Positions 50,245 to 59,297 are shown, counted from the stretch's first letter. The stretch: 64,000 nucleotides of DNA from Streptomyces sp. S4.7 (GCF_010384365.1 NZ_CP048397.1:558001-622000); one strand, 5' to 3'. Numbers and translations: made by a program. Notes: a model not told the origin generated them from the sequence alone.

Positions 50245-51591
50245 ATGCGACTTCGCGTACGCGAGGCCAGATGGAAGGCCGCCACCCTCGCGGCCATGCT
50301 GGCACTCGCCGTGGCCGTCCCCTTCACGGCCGAGGCGGCGCCCCCGGATCCGAAGGCCGTGCCCGAGTCCCCCGTGGCCGCCGAAGAGCGCGTCAGGCAG
50401 TACGAGATACCCGGCGTGGCCGACGTCATGGGCCGTACCGCCCTCGCCTCCAGCGGCGTATCGGTGGACGAGGCGGGTGAGCGCTCGACGGTCGTCAGCG
50501 CCACCGACACCCAGGCGCGGCAGCTGCGCGCGGAGGGCTACCGGCTCGACGTGCTGCCCGGCCCGCCCGCCAGGACGAACGGCAGGGCCGCCGAGCCGTT
50601 GGACTTCCCGTCGGCCGACTCGCGCTATCACAACTACGCCGAGATGAACGCCGAGATCAACCAGCGGATCGCGGCTCACCCCAACCTGATCAGCAAGCGC
50701 GTCATCGGCAAGAGCTACGAGGGCCGGGACATCATCGCCGTCAAGATCAGCGACAACGTGGCGACGGACGAGAACGAACCCGAGGTGCTGTTCACGCACC
50801 ACCAGCACGCCCGCGAGCACCTCACCGTCGAGATGGCGCTCTATCTGATCCGCGAGCTCGGTGACACCTACGGCACCGACTCACGCGTCACCAACGCCGT
50901 GAACAACCGGGAGATCTGGATCGTCCCGGACGTCAATCCGGACGGCGGCGAGTACGACATCGCCACCGGTTCCTACCGGAGCTGGCGCCTGAACCGTCAG
51001 CCCAACTCCGGTTCCTCGGCCATCGGTACGGACCTGAACCGCAACTGGGCCTTCCAGTGGGGCTGCTGTGGCGGCTCCTCCGGCACCCCCGGCTCCGAGA
51101 CGTACCGCGGCGCGCGCGCCGAGTCCGCCCCGGAGGTCGAGGTGGTCGCGGACTTCGCGCGCAGCCGGGTCGTCGGCGGCAAGCAGCAGCTCAAGGCGGC
51201 GATCGACTTCCACACGTACAGCGAGCTGGTGCTGTGGCCGTACGGCTACACGCGGGCCGACACCGCTCCCGGCATGACGATCGACGACCGGAACGCCTTC
51301 GCCGCCGTCGGCGGGAAGATGGCCGCGAGCAACGGCTACACCGCGGAGCAGGCGAGCGACCTCTACATCACGGACGGGTCGATCGACGACTGGCTGTGGG
51401 GGAACCAGAAGATCTTCGCGTACACCTTCGAGATGTACCCGGGCAGCGCCGGCGGTGGTGGTTTCTACCCGCCCGACGAGGTGATCGAGCGCGAGACGAG
51501 CCGCAACCGGGACGCGGTGCTCCAACTCCTGGAGAACGCCGACTGCATGTACCGGTCGATCGGCAAGGAATCGCAGTACTGCACGGCCTGA
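50245..51591 (+). CDS. Secreted M14 zinc carboxypeptidase
   Basis: 448 residues. Signal peptide: basic start, [15 protein letters not shown] hydrophobic core and AEAA cleavage region. Propeptide to ~120, then the catalytic domain. Zinc ligands: His and Glu in [13 protein letters not shown] (~188) and His in [15 protein letters not shown] (~321); catalytic Glu in YTFEMYPG (~394). RNWAFQWG is typical for M14 substrate binding. This is a carboxypeptidase T/U-like enzyme exported to the medium. AGGAG is 5 nt before ATG 50245. Two hairpins follow the stop. Confidence 0.93.
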   Translation: MRLRVREARWKAATLAAMLALAVAVPFTAEAAPPDPKAVPESPVAAEERVRQYEIPGVADVMGRTALASSGVSVDEAGERSTVVSATDTQARQLRAEGYRLDVLPGPPARTNGRAAEPLDFPSADSRYHNYAEMNAEINQRIAAHPNLISKRVIGKSYEGRDIIAVKISDNVATDENEPEVLFTHHQHAREHLTVEMALYLIRELGDTYGTDSRVTNAVNNREIWIVPDVNPDGGEYDIATGSYRSWRLNRQPNSGSSAIGTDLNRNWAFQWGCCGGSSGTPGSETYRGARAESAPEVEVVADFARSRVVGGKQQLKAAIDFHTYSELVLWPYGYTRADTAPGMTIDDRNAFAAVGGKMAASNGYTAEQASDLYITDGSIDDWLWGNQKIFAYTFEMYPGSAGGGGFYPPDEVIERETSRNRDAVLQLLENADCMYRSIGKESQYCTA

Positions 51592-51599
51592 CATCCCGT

Positions 51600-51622
51600 C
51601 ACCGTCCCGGACAGGGACGGTG
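51600..51622 (+). terminator. Terminator hairpin after M14 gene
   Basis: CACCGTCCC, 5-nt loop GGACA, GGGACGGTG: perfect 9-bp stem starting 9 bp after the M14 stop, followed by an A-rich stretch. Confidence 0.75.
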
Positions 51623-51628
51623 GTAAAA

Positions 51629-51671
51629 CTGTCTGTCTTGGGCGATCCCCCGCGCCGCCCAAGACAGACAG
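51629..51671. terminator. Second hairpin, perfect 16-bp stem
   Basis: CTGTCTGTCTTGGGCG (51629-51644) pairs perfectly with CGCCCAAGACAGACAG (51656-51671) around an 11-nt loop. Only 6 bp after the first hairpin. It could insulate the TetR gene and its operator downstream from read-through. Confidence 0.75.
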
Positions 51672-51723
51672 CCTTCACCCACGCCGACCAGGCCCGATGG
51701 GCGGTCCGCGGGGACGTGCCGAG

Positions 51724-51743
51724 TATACTGGCTAGGAGCCAGT
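51724..51743 (+). promoter_or_regulatory. -10 TATACT overlapped by a TetR-type operator
   Basis: The palindrome ACTGGCT-AGG-AGCCAGT (51727-51743) has perfect 7-bp arms and overlaps the -10 hexamer TATACT (51724-51729), 18 bp before the TetR gene start. A repressor there would block its own transcription. The operator sequence is directly seen; binding by the adjacent TetR is inferred. Confidence 0.7.
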
Positions 51744-51760
51744 CAACGCAGGAGTCCAGC

Positions 51761-52381
51761 ATGTCCCCGCGGAGCCCATCGGTCAATGAAGAACTTCGCC
51801 GGCGTTCTCGCGAACGGCTTCTGCAGGCCACCGTGGAGCTGGTCGAGGAGCGGGGGTTCGACGGAACGACGCTGGCAGACATCGCCGACCGGGCGGGAGC
51901 GGCACGCGGACTGGTCTCGTACTACTTCCCCGGGAAGCGGTCGATGTTCCAGTCGGCCGTGCACCGGCTGATGCACCGCACCCTGGAAGCGGCGCTGGAG
52001 CGTGAGCCCCGTACCGATGACGGCCGGGAGCTGCTGGCACGCGCCATCGACGCCGTACTGGGCCTCACGGTCGACCATCCGGTGGTGATGCGTGCCCATA
52101 TGGCCGGGATTCTCCAGGCCGAGGGCTTCGTCCAGTGCCCCGAGCAGCAGCGGCTCGCGGAGCTGCTGCGCGAGACGATGGTGCGGTACGGCTCGACGGA
52201 CGTGGACAGCGACTATCCGCTGCTGCGCGCGCTGATGATGGGCGCGGTGTTCGCGATTCTGCTGCCGGGGGCGGCGATGCCGCTGGCCAGCCTGCGGGAC
52301 GAGCTGTTCCACCGCTTCGGTCTGGACCCGGCGTACGCCGTTCGGCCGGACGGGGAGCCCGCCCGGCGGAACGGCCGGTGA
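51761..52381 (+). CDS. TetR family transcriptional regulator
   Basis: 206 residues. N-terminal helix-turn-helix RERLLQATVELVEERGFDGT then TLADIADRAGAARGLVSYYF; C-terminal ligand domain all-helical, with MGAVFAILLPGAAMPLASL near the end. CAGGAG lies 6 nt from ATG 51761. Autoregulation via the palindrome at 51727 is probable. The neighbouring LVIVD gene converges 1 bp after its stop, so the regulated partner gene is not obvious; the TetR may act elsewhere. Confidence 0.9.
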   Translation: MSPRSPSVNEELRRRSRERLLQATVELVEERGFDGTTLADIADRAGAARGLVSYYFPGKRSMFQSAVHRLMHRTLEAALEREPRTDDGRELLARAIDAVLGLTVDHPVVMRAHMAGILQAEGFVQCPEQQRLAELLRETMVRYGSTDVDSDYPLLRALMMGAVFAILLPGAAMPLASLRDELFHRFGLDPAYAVRPDGEPARRNGR

Positions 52382-52382
52382 C

Positions 52383-53876
52383 TTAGAAGTCCTCGAAGTA
52401 GTCGGGCTGCGTCTGGACGTTGAGCTCGTCCATCTTCACCCTCTTCGCCTCGTCCGTCCGGCGGTCGTCGAGCTTGATGACGTCCAGACCCTTGGCGATG
52501 TCGTTCGAGTAGATGTAACCGTTGTAGTAGTACGCCGACCAGGGGCCGGCCGTGGTGACCTGGTCGAGGGTGACCGGGCCGCGCTCGAAGTAGCCGATCT
52601 CCTTCGGCTTCGAGGAGTTGGTGAAGTCCCAGACCGAGATACCGCCCTGGTACCAGGCCTGGACCATGATGTCCTTGCCCTTGACCGGGATCAGCGATCC
52701 GTTGTGCGCCACGCACACCTCGGCGTCCGCCTGCGGACGGTCGATCTTGAAGTAGCTCTTGAACTCCAGCGTCCGCTTGTCGCCCTTGCCGAGGATGTCG
52801 TAGATGCCGTTGGCGCCGCGCTTCGGGCCGATCTCCTCGTTGCAGGTGGCCGCGCCGCCGCCGCCGAGCTCGTCGGTGAAGACGACCTTGTTGGCGCGCT
52901 GGTTGAAGGTCGCCGAGTGCCAGAAGGCGAAGTTGACGTTGTCCTGGACGCGGTCGATGATCCGCGGCGTCTCCGGGTCCTTGATGTCGAACAGGATGCC
53001 GTCACCCATGCAGGCACCGGCGGCGAGGTCCCTGGACGGGAGCACCGTGATGTCGTGGCAGCCGGTGGTCGCCGAGACGCCCGGGTTGGTGGGCGCGCCG
53101 GGGTTGCCGCCGTCCGGGAACAGGACCGGGAAGTCGACGATCTTCGACTGCTCGGGGGCCTTGCGGGGCACCTTGATGATGCTGATGCCGTCGTGCGGCG
53201 GCTGGCAGTCCGGGAACGTGGCGCTGGGCGAGTACGAGGAGACGTACACGTACACGTTCTTGCGCTCCGGCACCAGCGTGTGCGTGTGCGAACCACACGC
53301 GGTCTCGACGGCCGCGACGTACTCGGGGTTCCGCTTGTCGCTGATGTCGAAGATCTTCATGCCCTCCCAGGAGGACTTCTCCGTCGCCGGCTGCGAGACG
53401 CTGGAGCAGGAGTTGTCACTGCGTGAGGCGTCCGTCGACAGGAAGAGCAGGTCGCCCGAGACGGAGATGTCGTTCTGGCCACCGGGGCACAGGACCTGCG
53501 CGACGGTCTTCGGCTTCGACGGCTTGCTGATGTCGAAGATCCGGAAGCCGTCGTAGTTGCCGGAGAAGGCGTACTTCCCCTGGAAGGCTATGTCAGAGTT
53601 GGTCCCCTTCAGGTGGTCCTTGGGGACGTTGACGACATGGCTCATGTTGTCGCTGTGGATGATCTCGTCCACACCGGGTATGTCGTTGTTCTCGATGGCC
53701 CTCTTGGCCTCGGCCTGCTGGCTCTTGGAGGTCTCCTCCTTGGCCGGCTTGTCACCGGGGTCGGGCGTGGCGACCGCCGGTCCGGCGGCCAGCAGTGTGG
53801 CGAAGAGCCCGGCGGCAGCGGCTGCTGCCACGCCCAGACGTCTGCGCCGCACGCGCGTGGTGTGCAACGAAGTCAC
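52383..53876 (-). CDS. Secreted LVIVD repeat protein
   Basis: 497 residues. Signal peptide with basic start, RRLGVAAAAAAGLFATLLAA core and PAVA cleavage site. Charged propeptide-like stretch (DPGDKPAKEETSKSQQAEAK), then LVIVD-type repeats of ~40 residues that form a beta-propeller: GFRIFDISKPSKPKTV, GMKIFDISDKRNPEYVAAV, GISVWDFTNSSKPKEIGYF. Many Cys and conserved His (CGSHTHTL) suggest metal or disulphide sites. GTG 53876 follows GGGAGG. Divergent from the DUF305 lipoprotein, 189 bp apart; such neighbours suggest a joint extracellular metal or redox function. Confidence 0.88.
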   Translation of the reverse strand: MTSLHTTRVRRRRLGVAAAAAAGLFATLLAAGPAVATPDPGDKPAKEETSKSQQAEAKRAIENNDIPGVDEIIHSDNMSHVVNVPKDHLKGTNSDIAFQGKYAFSGNYDGFRIFDISKPSKPKTVAQVLCPGGQNDISVSGDLLFLSTDASRSDNSCSSVSQPATEKSSWEGMKIFDISDKRNPEYVAAVETACGSHTHTLVPERKNVYVYVSSYSPSATFPDCQPPHDGISIIKVPRKAPEQSKIVDFPVLFPDGGNPGAPTNPGVSATTGCHDITVLPSRDLAAGACMGDGILFDIKDPETPRIIDRVQDNVNFAFWHSATFNQRANKVVFTDELGGGGAATCNEEIGPKRGANGIYDILGKGDKRTLEFKSYFKIDRPQADAEVCVAHNGSLIPVKGKDIMVQAWYQGGISVWDFTNSSKPKEIGYFERGPVTLDQVTTAGPWSAYYYNGYIYSNDIAKGLDVIKLDDRRTDEAKRVKMDELNVQTQPDYFEDF

Positions 53877-54008
53877 TGCGTCCTCCCTTATACCCGTTCT
53901 CAGTTGAACGGCTTACGGACCTGGGCAGTATCGTCCTTCTCATGTACATCACAACAGATGGCAACCTAGATGTAATGAAAGTTTTCGATCACTCGTGTCC
54001 GTAAGCGT

Positions 54009-54026
54009 GTTAGGAAAGTGCCTAAC
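54009..54026. promoter_or_regulatory. Inverted repeat GTTAGG-N6-CCTAAC
   Basis: GTTAGGAAAGTGCCTAAC: perfect 6-bp arms, 40 bp before the DUF305 gene start in the divergent gap with the LVIVD gene. It resembles GTTAGGAAA half-sites of ROK/CsnR-type operators but the right half lacks the TTT. A regulator of the pair may bind here. Confidence 0.45.
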
Positions 54027-54065
54027 CAGATGCCACATACACGTCAAGCACCCCAGGAGGTCACC

Positions 54066-54743
54066 GTGTTGATCCGGACCAGGAGTCCGCGTGTCCTCCG
54101 GCCTGTCGTGGCTGCCGCGGCCCTCGTCGCCCTACTCGCCCTGGGCGCCTGCGACTCGGGGGACGACGGTGCGAAGAGTGAGACCAGGAGCGGGGCCACG
54201 GGGCAGATCGTCGCCCCGGGCAAGCCCGGCGAGAAGTCCAGGACCCTCTCCCCTGAGGAGGCGGCGAAGGAACTCCCGGACAACACGCCCAACTCGTCCG
54301 ACTACGGTTACGCGGCGATGATGATCACGCATCACAGCCAGGCGCTGGTGATGTCCGAACTCGCCCCGGACCGCGCGGGATCCGGCCAGGTGAAGCGGCT
54401 CGCCGAGCGCATCAACGCCTCGCAGAAGCCGGAGATCGGCGCCATGGAGGGCTGGCTGAAGCTCAACGGCGGCGAGGAGAAGGCGAAGAAGGAAGGCGGC
54501 CACGACCACGGCGCGATGGACATGCCGGGCATGGCCACCGACGCCCAGCTGGCGAAGCTGCGTGCCGCGAAGGGCAAGGCGTTCGACGAGCTCTTCATCA
54601 GCCTCATGATCACGCACCACCAGGGTGCGGTCACGATGGCCACCGACGCCCTCTCGGCGGGCAACAACGTCCAGCTCGAAGAGATGGCCGGCGACGTGAT
54701 CGCCCAGCAGACGTCCGAGATCAACCGGATGCGCTCGCTGTAG
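54066..54743 (+). CDS. DUF305 lipoprotein
   Basis: 225 residues. Lipoprotein signal: PVVAAAALVALLALGACDSG with a lipobox ending LGAC. Two MITHH motifs (AAMMITHHSQALVMSELAP and SLMITHHQGAVTMATDAL), the hallmark of DUF305, where paired His and Met residues are thought to bind copper or another metal. A His/Met-rich spacer GGHDHGAMDMPGM adds ligands. Start GTG 54066 with AGGAGG 6 nt upstream. Divergent from the LVIVD gene. Likely attached outside the membrane. Confidence 0.9.
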   Translation: MLIRTRSPRVLRPVVAAAALVALLALGACDSGDDGAKSETRSGATGQIVAPGKPGEKSRTLSPEEAAKELPDNTPNSSDYGYAAMMITHHSQALVMSELAPDRAGSGQVKRLAERINASQKPEIGAMEGWLKLNGGEEKAKKEGGHDHGAMDMPGMATDAQLAKLRAAKGKAFDELFISLMITHHQGAVTMATDALSAGNNVQLEEMAGDVIAQQTSEINRMRSL

Positions 54744-54744
54744 G

Positions 54745-54779
54745 GCGCGCCCGGTGCCGGCACCGGACCGCGGGCGCGC
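54745..54779. terminator. Hairpin between convergent genes
   Basis: GCGCGCCCG pairs with CGGGCGCGC (9 bp) around a 17-nt loop containing the inner palindrome GGTGCCGGCACC. It starts 2 nt after the DUF305 stop and reaches the end of DUF6214. Confidence 0.65.
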
Positions 54780-54784
54780 GGGCG

Positions 54785-55510
54785 TCAGCGGCGGCGGTGA
54801 CGCGGCGTCAGATACCCGTCTTCGCGGGCACTCGCGATGAGGCTGAGCGACTTGCGGCGCCCGTACCCCGTCGCGCACATCACCACGAGGACCGGGTCCT
54901 GGCCCAACTGCTGGGCCCTGCGGTACGTCGCCGCCACACCGCGCCGGTCCGCGCGGTCGGACGACGCGGAGTCGTCCGCGCGGTGCCGGCCGACGGACGC
55001 GGGCTCCTCCTCCGACGGAAACCGCACGTCGGCGTCCGGGGATCCGCCCTCGTACTCGTACCCCTCGTCCTCCGCCACCACGGTGACAGCCACGTCCCGC
55101 GCAGGGCGCGACGCGGCGCCGGGCGCCGCCGGGCCCGTCGCCCCTTCACCGCCGGGGAGCGGGGAGGCCTCCACCCGGTGCTGTCCCGCCACCACCCCGC
55201 GGGCGTACGCGAGCGGCGCCTCGATCCAGGCGCCCAGCTCGGTCAGATCGGCCAGCGGCAGAGGCGGATCGGCCTGCGCGTCCTCGACGGCGATCACGCC
55301 GTCCCGCTGGACGGCGAGCACGTCGACGCGGGCCCCGTCGGCGAATGTCAGCCGGATGTCGACCCAGGGCGGCACCAGTTCGTCCGGCGGAAGCTCGCAG
55401 CGGGCACCCGGCGGTGTGTCGCAGTTGACCGTTCCGTAGCCCTGCACCTCCCACCGGGGCCAGACGGGGGTCGCGGGCTCACCGGCGGAAGTCATCTCAG
55501 GTTCTGACAC
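54785..55510 (-). CDS. DUF6214 family protein
   Basis: About 241 residues. N-terminal part with WVDIRLTFADGARVDVLAVQ and DPPLPLADLTELGAWIEAPL; acidic linker (EDEGYEYEGGSPDADVRFPS); C-terminal helix-turn-helix-like stretch RRAQQLGQDPVLVVMCATGY then RRKSLSLIASAREDGYLTPR. The C-terminal pattern is that of the streptomycete DUF6214 group, possibly DNA-binding. TTAAGT (55518-55523) lies 7 nt before GTG 55510, a likely leaderless start; GTG 55519 would also be in frame. Confidence 0.78.
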   Translation of the reverse strand: MSEPEMTSAGEPATPVWPRWEVQGYGTVNCDTPPGARCELPPDELVPPWVDIRLTFADGARVDVLAVQRDGVIAVEDAQADPPLPLADLTELGAWIEAPLAYARGVVAGQHRVEASPLPGGEGATGPAAPGAASRPARDVAVTVVAEDEGYEYEGGSPDADVRFPSEEEPASVGRHRADDSASSDRADRRGVAATYRRAQQLGQDPVLVVMCATGYGRRKSLSLIASAREDGYLTPRHRRR

Positions 55511-55709
55511 ATTCACCACTTAATCAGGCAATTCTCCCTTATCGTCGTGGTACACACGCCTCGGCACGCATCGCACTCGGTCAGCGCACTCGGTCAGCGC
55601 ACTGCCGTACCGCCACCGGCAGCGCTTCTTCAAGAGGCCACGGCGCCGCTCCTCCCCGACTCCACCAACCGGTGCGATGCTGGAAGCCTCTCGCCGGAAG
55701 GAGTGCGCC

Positions 55710-57119
55710 GTGCTGCGCATCGCCGTCGTCGGATCGGGCCCCAGCGGGGTCTACACCGCCCAGGCCCTCGTCCAGCAGCCGCTGGTCCCCGGCATCCTCG
55801 TGGATGTCCTGGACCGGCTCCCCGCCCCGTACGGACTCGTGCGCTACGGCGTCGCACCGGACCACGAGAAGATCAAGTCGCTCCAGAACACGCTGCGTTC
55901 GGTGCTGGAGCACGACCGCGTCCGCTTCCTCGGCAACGTGGAGATCGGCGCGCACGGCCTCACACCCCAGCGGCTGCTGGGTCTCTACCACGCGGTCGTC
56001 TACTGCGTCGGCGCCGCCCGGGACCGCCGGCTCGGCATCCCCGGCGAGGAACTGGCGGGCAGCCACTCCGCGACCGACTTCGTCTCCTGGTACAGCGCGC
56101 ATCCCGACGCCGCGCCCGCGGGCTTCGGGCTCGGCACGCGCTCGGTCGTGGTGATCGGCGTGGGCAACGTCGCCGTCGACGTGGCGCGTGTGCTGGCCCG
56201 TGGCGCGGAGGACTTCCGGCCGACGGACGTGCCGCACCCGGCGCTCGGCGCGCTGGCCGGGAGCGCGGTCCGTGACGTGCACATGGCGGGCAGACGGGGC
56301 CCCTCGCAGGCGAAGTTCACGACGAAGGAGCTGCGTGAACTGGGCGCGCTGCCCTCGGCGGAGGTACGGGTGGAGCCCGCGGACCTGGCACTCGATCCGG
56401 CGTACGCCCCGGTCCCGGTCACCGAAGCGGTCCGGCCGGGGCGGGCCTCGGCGCCGTCCGCCCATCCGCTCGCCGCCGTGAACCGGCGCAACATCGAGGT
56501 CGTGCGCGGCTGGGCCGGGACGCCCGATCAGGGCCGGGCGCGCCGTATCCACCTGCGGTTCTTCCTGCGACCGGTGGAACTGCTCGGGACCGCAGGACGG
56601 GTGACGGCCGTACGGTTCGAGCGGACCGCGCCGGACGGGTCGGGCGGGGTGCGCGGCACCGGGAGCTTCGAGGAGATCGAGGCGGGGCTCGTGCTGCGGG
56701 CGGTCGGCTACCGGGGGGTGCCGCTCGCGGGACTGCCGTTCGACGAGACGTCGGGCACGGTGCCGCATCTGGCGGGGCGGGTGCTGCGGGACGCGGTGGC
56801 GTCGCCGGGCGAGTACGTGGCGGGGTGGATCAAGCGCGGCCCGACGGGGGTGATCGGCACGAATCGCGCCTGTGCGAAGGAGACGGTCGTCTCGCTCCTC
56901 GCGGACGCGCCGCGGCTGGCCGGGCGCCGGATCGCGGGGGACCCGGCCGACGCGCTCCGGGCCGCCGGGCACCGTCCCGTCGAGTGGCCGGGGTGGCTGG
57001 CGATCGAGGACGCGGAGGCGGCGCTCGGGGCGTCGCTGGGGCGTCGGTCGGTGAAGATCCCGGACTGGGAGGGTCTGCTGTCCGCGGCGCGGGGGGCGGA
57101 CGGGCCGTCTGGTACATAG
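55710..57119 (+). CDS. Ferredoxin-NADP+ reductase (FprA/adrenodoxin reductase type)
   Basis: 469 residues. FAD-binding LRIAVVGSGPSGVYTAQALV, then PYGLVRYGVAPDHEKIKSLQ typical of the adrenodoxin-reductase family, NADPH-binding VVIGVGNVAVDVARVLARG, RRGPSQAKFTTKELRELG, and C-terminal VAGWIKRGPTGVIGTNRACA. It passes electrons from NADPH to ferredoxins that feed cytochromes P450 or other oxygenases, none of which is in the window. GTG 55710 follows GGAAGGAG at 6 nt, a strong site. Confidence 0.92.
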   Translation: MLRIAVVGSGPSGVYTAQALVQQPLVPGILVDVLDRLPAPYGLVRYGVAPDHEKIKSLQNTLRSVLEHDRVRFLGNVEIGAHGLTPQRLLGLYHAVVYCVGAARDRRLGIPGEELAGSHSATDFVSWYSAHPDAAPAGFGLGTRSVVVIGVGNVAVDVARVLARGAEDFRPTDVPHPALGALAGSAVRDVHMAGRRGPSQAKFTTKELRELGALPSAEVRVEPADLALDPAYAPVPVTEAVRPGRASAPSAHPLAAVNRRNIEVVRGWAGTPDQGRARRIHLRFFLRPVELLGTAGRVTAVRFERTAPDGSGGVRGTGSFEEIEAGLVLRAVGYRGVPLAGLPFDETSGTVPHLAGRVLRDAVASPGEYVAGWIKRGPTGVIGTNRACAKETVVSLLADAPRLAGRRIAGDPADALRAAGHRPVEWPGWLAIEDAEAALGASLGRRSVKIPDWEGLLSAARGADGPSGT

Positions 57120-57137
57120 CGTGAGGGCGGCCGACGC

Positions 57138-57372
57138 GAGGTGGGCGCGGGCTACGCCGACGACGAGGCGGTGTTCGCCCTCGCCCGCGCGCACGGGGTG
57201 CCCCCGCGCGGATCCGGCCGGCCCGGACTCTGGAACGGGGTCCGCACGTCCTGGCCGTCCCGGGCACCGGCGATCCGGACCATCTCGCCGAGAACGTGGT
57301 GGCCGGCGCGATCCGGCTGTCGACCGGGGAGATCGCGCCGCTGGGCTCCGTCCACCGGGATGTCGAGCGGAC
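57138..57372 (+). pseudogene. Aldo/keto reductase C-terminal remnant
   Basis: Starts YADDEAVFALARAHGVPPRG in one frame; after a frameshift near 57205-57220 the homology continues as GPHVLAVPGTGDPDHLAENV then VAGAIRLSTGEIAPLGSVHRD, the typical end of aldo/keto reductases (VLAIPGTG..HLEEN). The catalytic N-terminal two thirds is missing and the end runs into the GGGAGC repeat. It cannot encode an active enzyme. Confidence 0.75.
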
Positions 57373-57406
57373 GACCCGGCGGACGTCCGCGTCGGCGGAG
57401 CGGGGG

Positions 57407-57451
57407 CGGGAGCGGGGCGGGAGCGGGGCGGGAGCGGGAGCGGGAGCGGGG
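57407..57451. repeat. GGGAGC-rich simple repeat
   Basis: Alternating units GGGCGGGAGC, GGGGCGGGAGC and GGGAGC over 45 bp, all purine/GC on the plus strand. It directly follows the aldo/keto reductase remnant and lies 140 bp before ung. Such tracts can slip in replication. Confidence 0.8.
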
Positions 57452-57593
57452 CCTTGGAGACCCGCCCCCGAGGCTTCGCGACCGCAACCGCGATCCGCGA
57501 GGGACTGTGCGCGGAGGGAAGGGACGGCGCGGCCCGAGGTCCTTGGCCGGTTCGTTGATCGCGAAGCCCGACGGCCCATTAGAGTGACGCCCC

Positions 57594-58268
57594 GTGGCAC
57601 GTGAACTCAAAGAAATCGTCGAGTCCGGATGGGCCGACGCCCTCGCCCCTGTCGCCCAACGCATCACCGCGATGGGCGACTTCCTCCGCGCGGAGATCGC
57701 CGCCGGACGGACCTATCTGCCCGCCGGGCCGAATGTGCTGCGCGCCTTCCAGCAGCCGTTCGACGAGGTGCGCGTCCTGATCGTCGGCCAGGATCCGTAC
57801 CCCACACCGGGGCACGCGGTGGGGCTGAGCTTCTCGGTCGCGCCCGACGTACGGCCGGTGCCGGGGAGTCTGGACAACATCTTCCGGGAGATGCACGCGG
57901 ACATCGGGGCGCCCCGGCCGTCCAACGGCGATCTGACGCCGTGGACCCGGCAGGGTGTGCTGCTGCTCAACAGGGCGCTGACCACCGCTCCCCGCAAACC
58001 GGCGGCGCACCGGGGCGAGGGCTGGGAAGAGGTCACCGAGCAGGCCATCCGGGCGCTGGTCGCGCGGAACAAGCCGCTGGTGTCCATCCTGTGGGGGCGC
58101 GACGCCCGAAATCTGCGTCCGCTCCTCGGTCCGCTGCCCGCGATCGAGTCGTCGCACCCCTCCCCCATGTCGGCGGACCGGGGCTTCTTCGGCTCGCGTC
58201 CGTTCAGCCGCGCCAACGAACTCCTCGTCCAGCAGGGCGCTCAGCCCGTCGACTGGCAACTCCCGTGA
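57594..58268 (+). CDS. ung: Uracil-DNA glycosylase
   Basis: 224 residues. Catalytic motif [20 protein letters not shown] (Asp in GQDPY ~66), the uracil pocket Asn/Phe region and [20 protein letters not shown], then the DNA-intercalating loop [15 protein letters not shown] (HPSP ~187). This is family 1 UDG, which removes uracil from DNA in base excision repair. TAGAGT (57580-57585) is 8 nt before GTG 57594 and there is no ribosome binding site, so probably leaderless. The next gene overlaps by 4 nt. Confidence 0.96.
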   Translation: MARELKEIVESGWADALAPVAQRITAMGDFLRAEIAAGRTYLPAGPNVLRAFQQPFDEVRVLIVGQDPYPTPGHAVGLSFSVAPDVRPVPGSLDNIFREMHADIGAPRPSNGDLTPWTRQGVLLLNRALTTAPRKPAAHRGEGWEEVTEQAIRALVARNKPLVSILWGRDARNLRPLLGPLPAIESSHPSPMSADRGFFGSRPFSRANELLVQQGAQPVDWQLP

Positions 58269-59269
58269 GCCCGGTCCTCGGCGTGGACTCGGGCGGGTCC
58301 GGACTGCGGATCGCCCTCGGTTCGGTGGACCCGGCCGCGGCCGGCTCGGCGGACGGTGAGGCGCCGGTCCGGACGATCGGCACCGCCGTGTCCACCGAAC
58401 CGGTACGCACCGGCCCCTCGGGCATCGACCCCGCCCATCTGCTCGAACAGCTGCTGCCCGCCGTGGAGACGCTGCTCGCGCGTGCGGGCACCGAGGCACC
58501 CGAGGCCGTCGCGATCGGCGCCGCCGGCATGGCGACGCTCGGCGACGGGCTCCGCGCGGAGCTGCCCGCCGCGCTGGAAAGCGCCCTGGGGGTACGGCGG
58601 TTGGCGCTCGCGGCCGACGCCGTCACCGCCTACGCGGGGGCGCTCGGCCAGCGGCCGGGCGCCGTCGTCGCCGCCGGTACGGGGATGATCGCGCTCGGCA
58701 CCGATCTGGTCACCTGGCAGCGCGCCGACGGCTGGGGACACCTCCTCGGCGACTGCGGCGGCGGCGCCTGGATCGGCCGGGCGGGGCTGGAGGCGGCGAT
58801 GCGCGCGTACGACGGCCGGCGCGGCGGTTCGACCGCACTGCTGTCCCGGATGGAAGCGGTGTTCGGCCCCGCGCCGGAAATGCCGGGGCTCGTCTATCCG
58901 CGTACCGACCGGCCCGCCGTGCTCGCCTCCTTCGCCCCCGAGGTCGCCGGCTGCGCACTCCACGACCCGGTGGCCGCGGAGATCGTCAACGAGGCGGCGA
59001 GGAATGTCGCGGACGCGGCCGTCGCGGTGTGTCCGCAGGTCGAGGGGTGTGAAGTCGCCCTGACGGGTGGGTTGTTCAACATGGGCGACCCCCTGCTCGT
59101 ACCGCTGCGCGCCGAGTTGGCCGACCGGCTGCCGGGGGCCCGGACGGTGTCGGCCGAGGGCGATCCGCTGACCGGCGCGCTCCGGATCGCCGCGGCCCTC
59201 TCGACCGGATCGCTCCGACTGCCGCGCGACGGGCGACTGTTGACCGTCCCGACAGAGCGGGACGAATAA
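58265..59269 (+). CDS. BadF/BadG-type ATPase (N-acetylglucosamine kinase-like)
   Basis: 334 residues. ASKHA kinase fold with [14 protein letters not shown] (phosphate 1), [14 protein letters not shown] (phosphate 2), [20 protein letters not shown] and [18 protein letters not shown] (adenosine). Most like the bacterial/eukaryotic GlcNAc kinases within the BadF family. GTG 58265 overlaps the ung stop (GTGA), so the two are translationally coupled. A GlcNAc link is of interest since DasR-like sites occur in the window, but none precedes this gene. Confidence 0.85.
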   Translation: MSPVLGVDSGGSGLRIALGSVDPAAAGSADGEAPVRTIGTAVSTEPVRTGPSGIDPAHLLEQLLPAVETLLARAGTEAPEAVAIGAAGMATLGDGLRAELPAALESALGVRRLALAADAVTAYAGALGQRPGAVVAAGTGMIALGTDLVTWQRADGWGHLLGDCGGGAWIGRAGLEAAMRAYDGRRGGSTALLSRMEAVFGPAPEMPGLVYPRTDRPAVLASFAPEVAGCALHDPVAAEIVNEAARNVADAAVAVCPQVEGCEVALTGGLFNMGDPLLVPLRAELADRLPGARTVSAEGDPLTGALRIAAALSTGSLRLPRDGRLLTVPTERDE

Positions 59270-59280
59270 GCGGTAAGCAA

Positions 59281-59297
59281 CATATCGAAAAAATATG
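59281..59297. promoter_or_regulatory. A/T-rich inverted repeat CATAT-N7-ATATG
   Basis: CATAT(CGAAAAA)ATATG, 12 bp after the kinase stop and ~70 bp before the CbiX-like start. Unusual base composition for this genome. It may form a hairpin terminator or bind a regulator. The -10 TAGCAT (59351-59356) of the next gene is downstream. Confidence 0.35.

Noticed and set aside
54009..54026. DmdR/IdeR iron box
   Set aside because: Arms TTAGG/CCTAA are spaced 6 bp rather than the 9 of the 19-bp iron box, and the central half-site is missing.
57141..57587. A 148-codon gene between the reductase and ung
   Set aside because: First part is an aldo/keto reductase remnant; after the frameshift it is Arg/Gly-rich repeat sequence.
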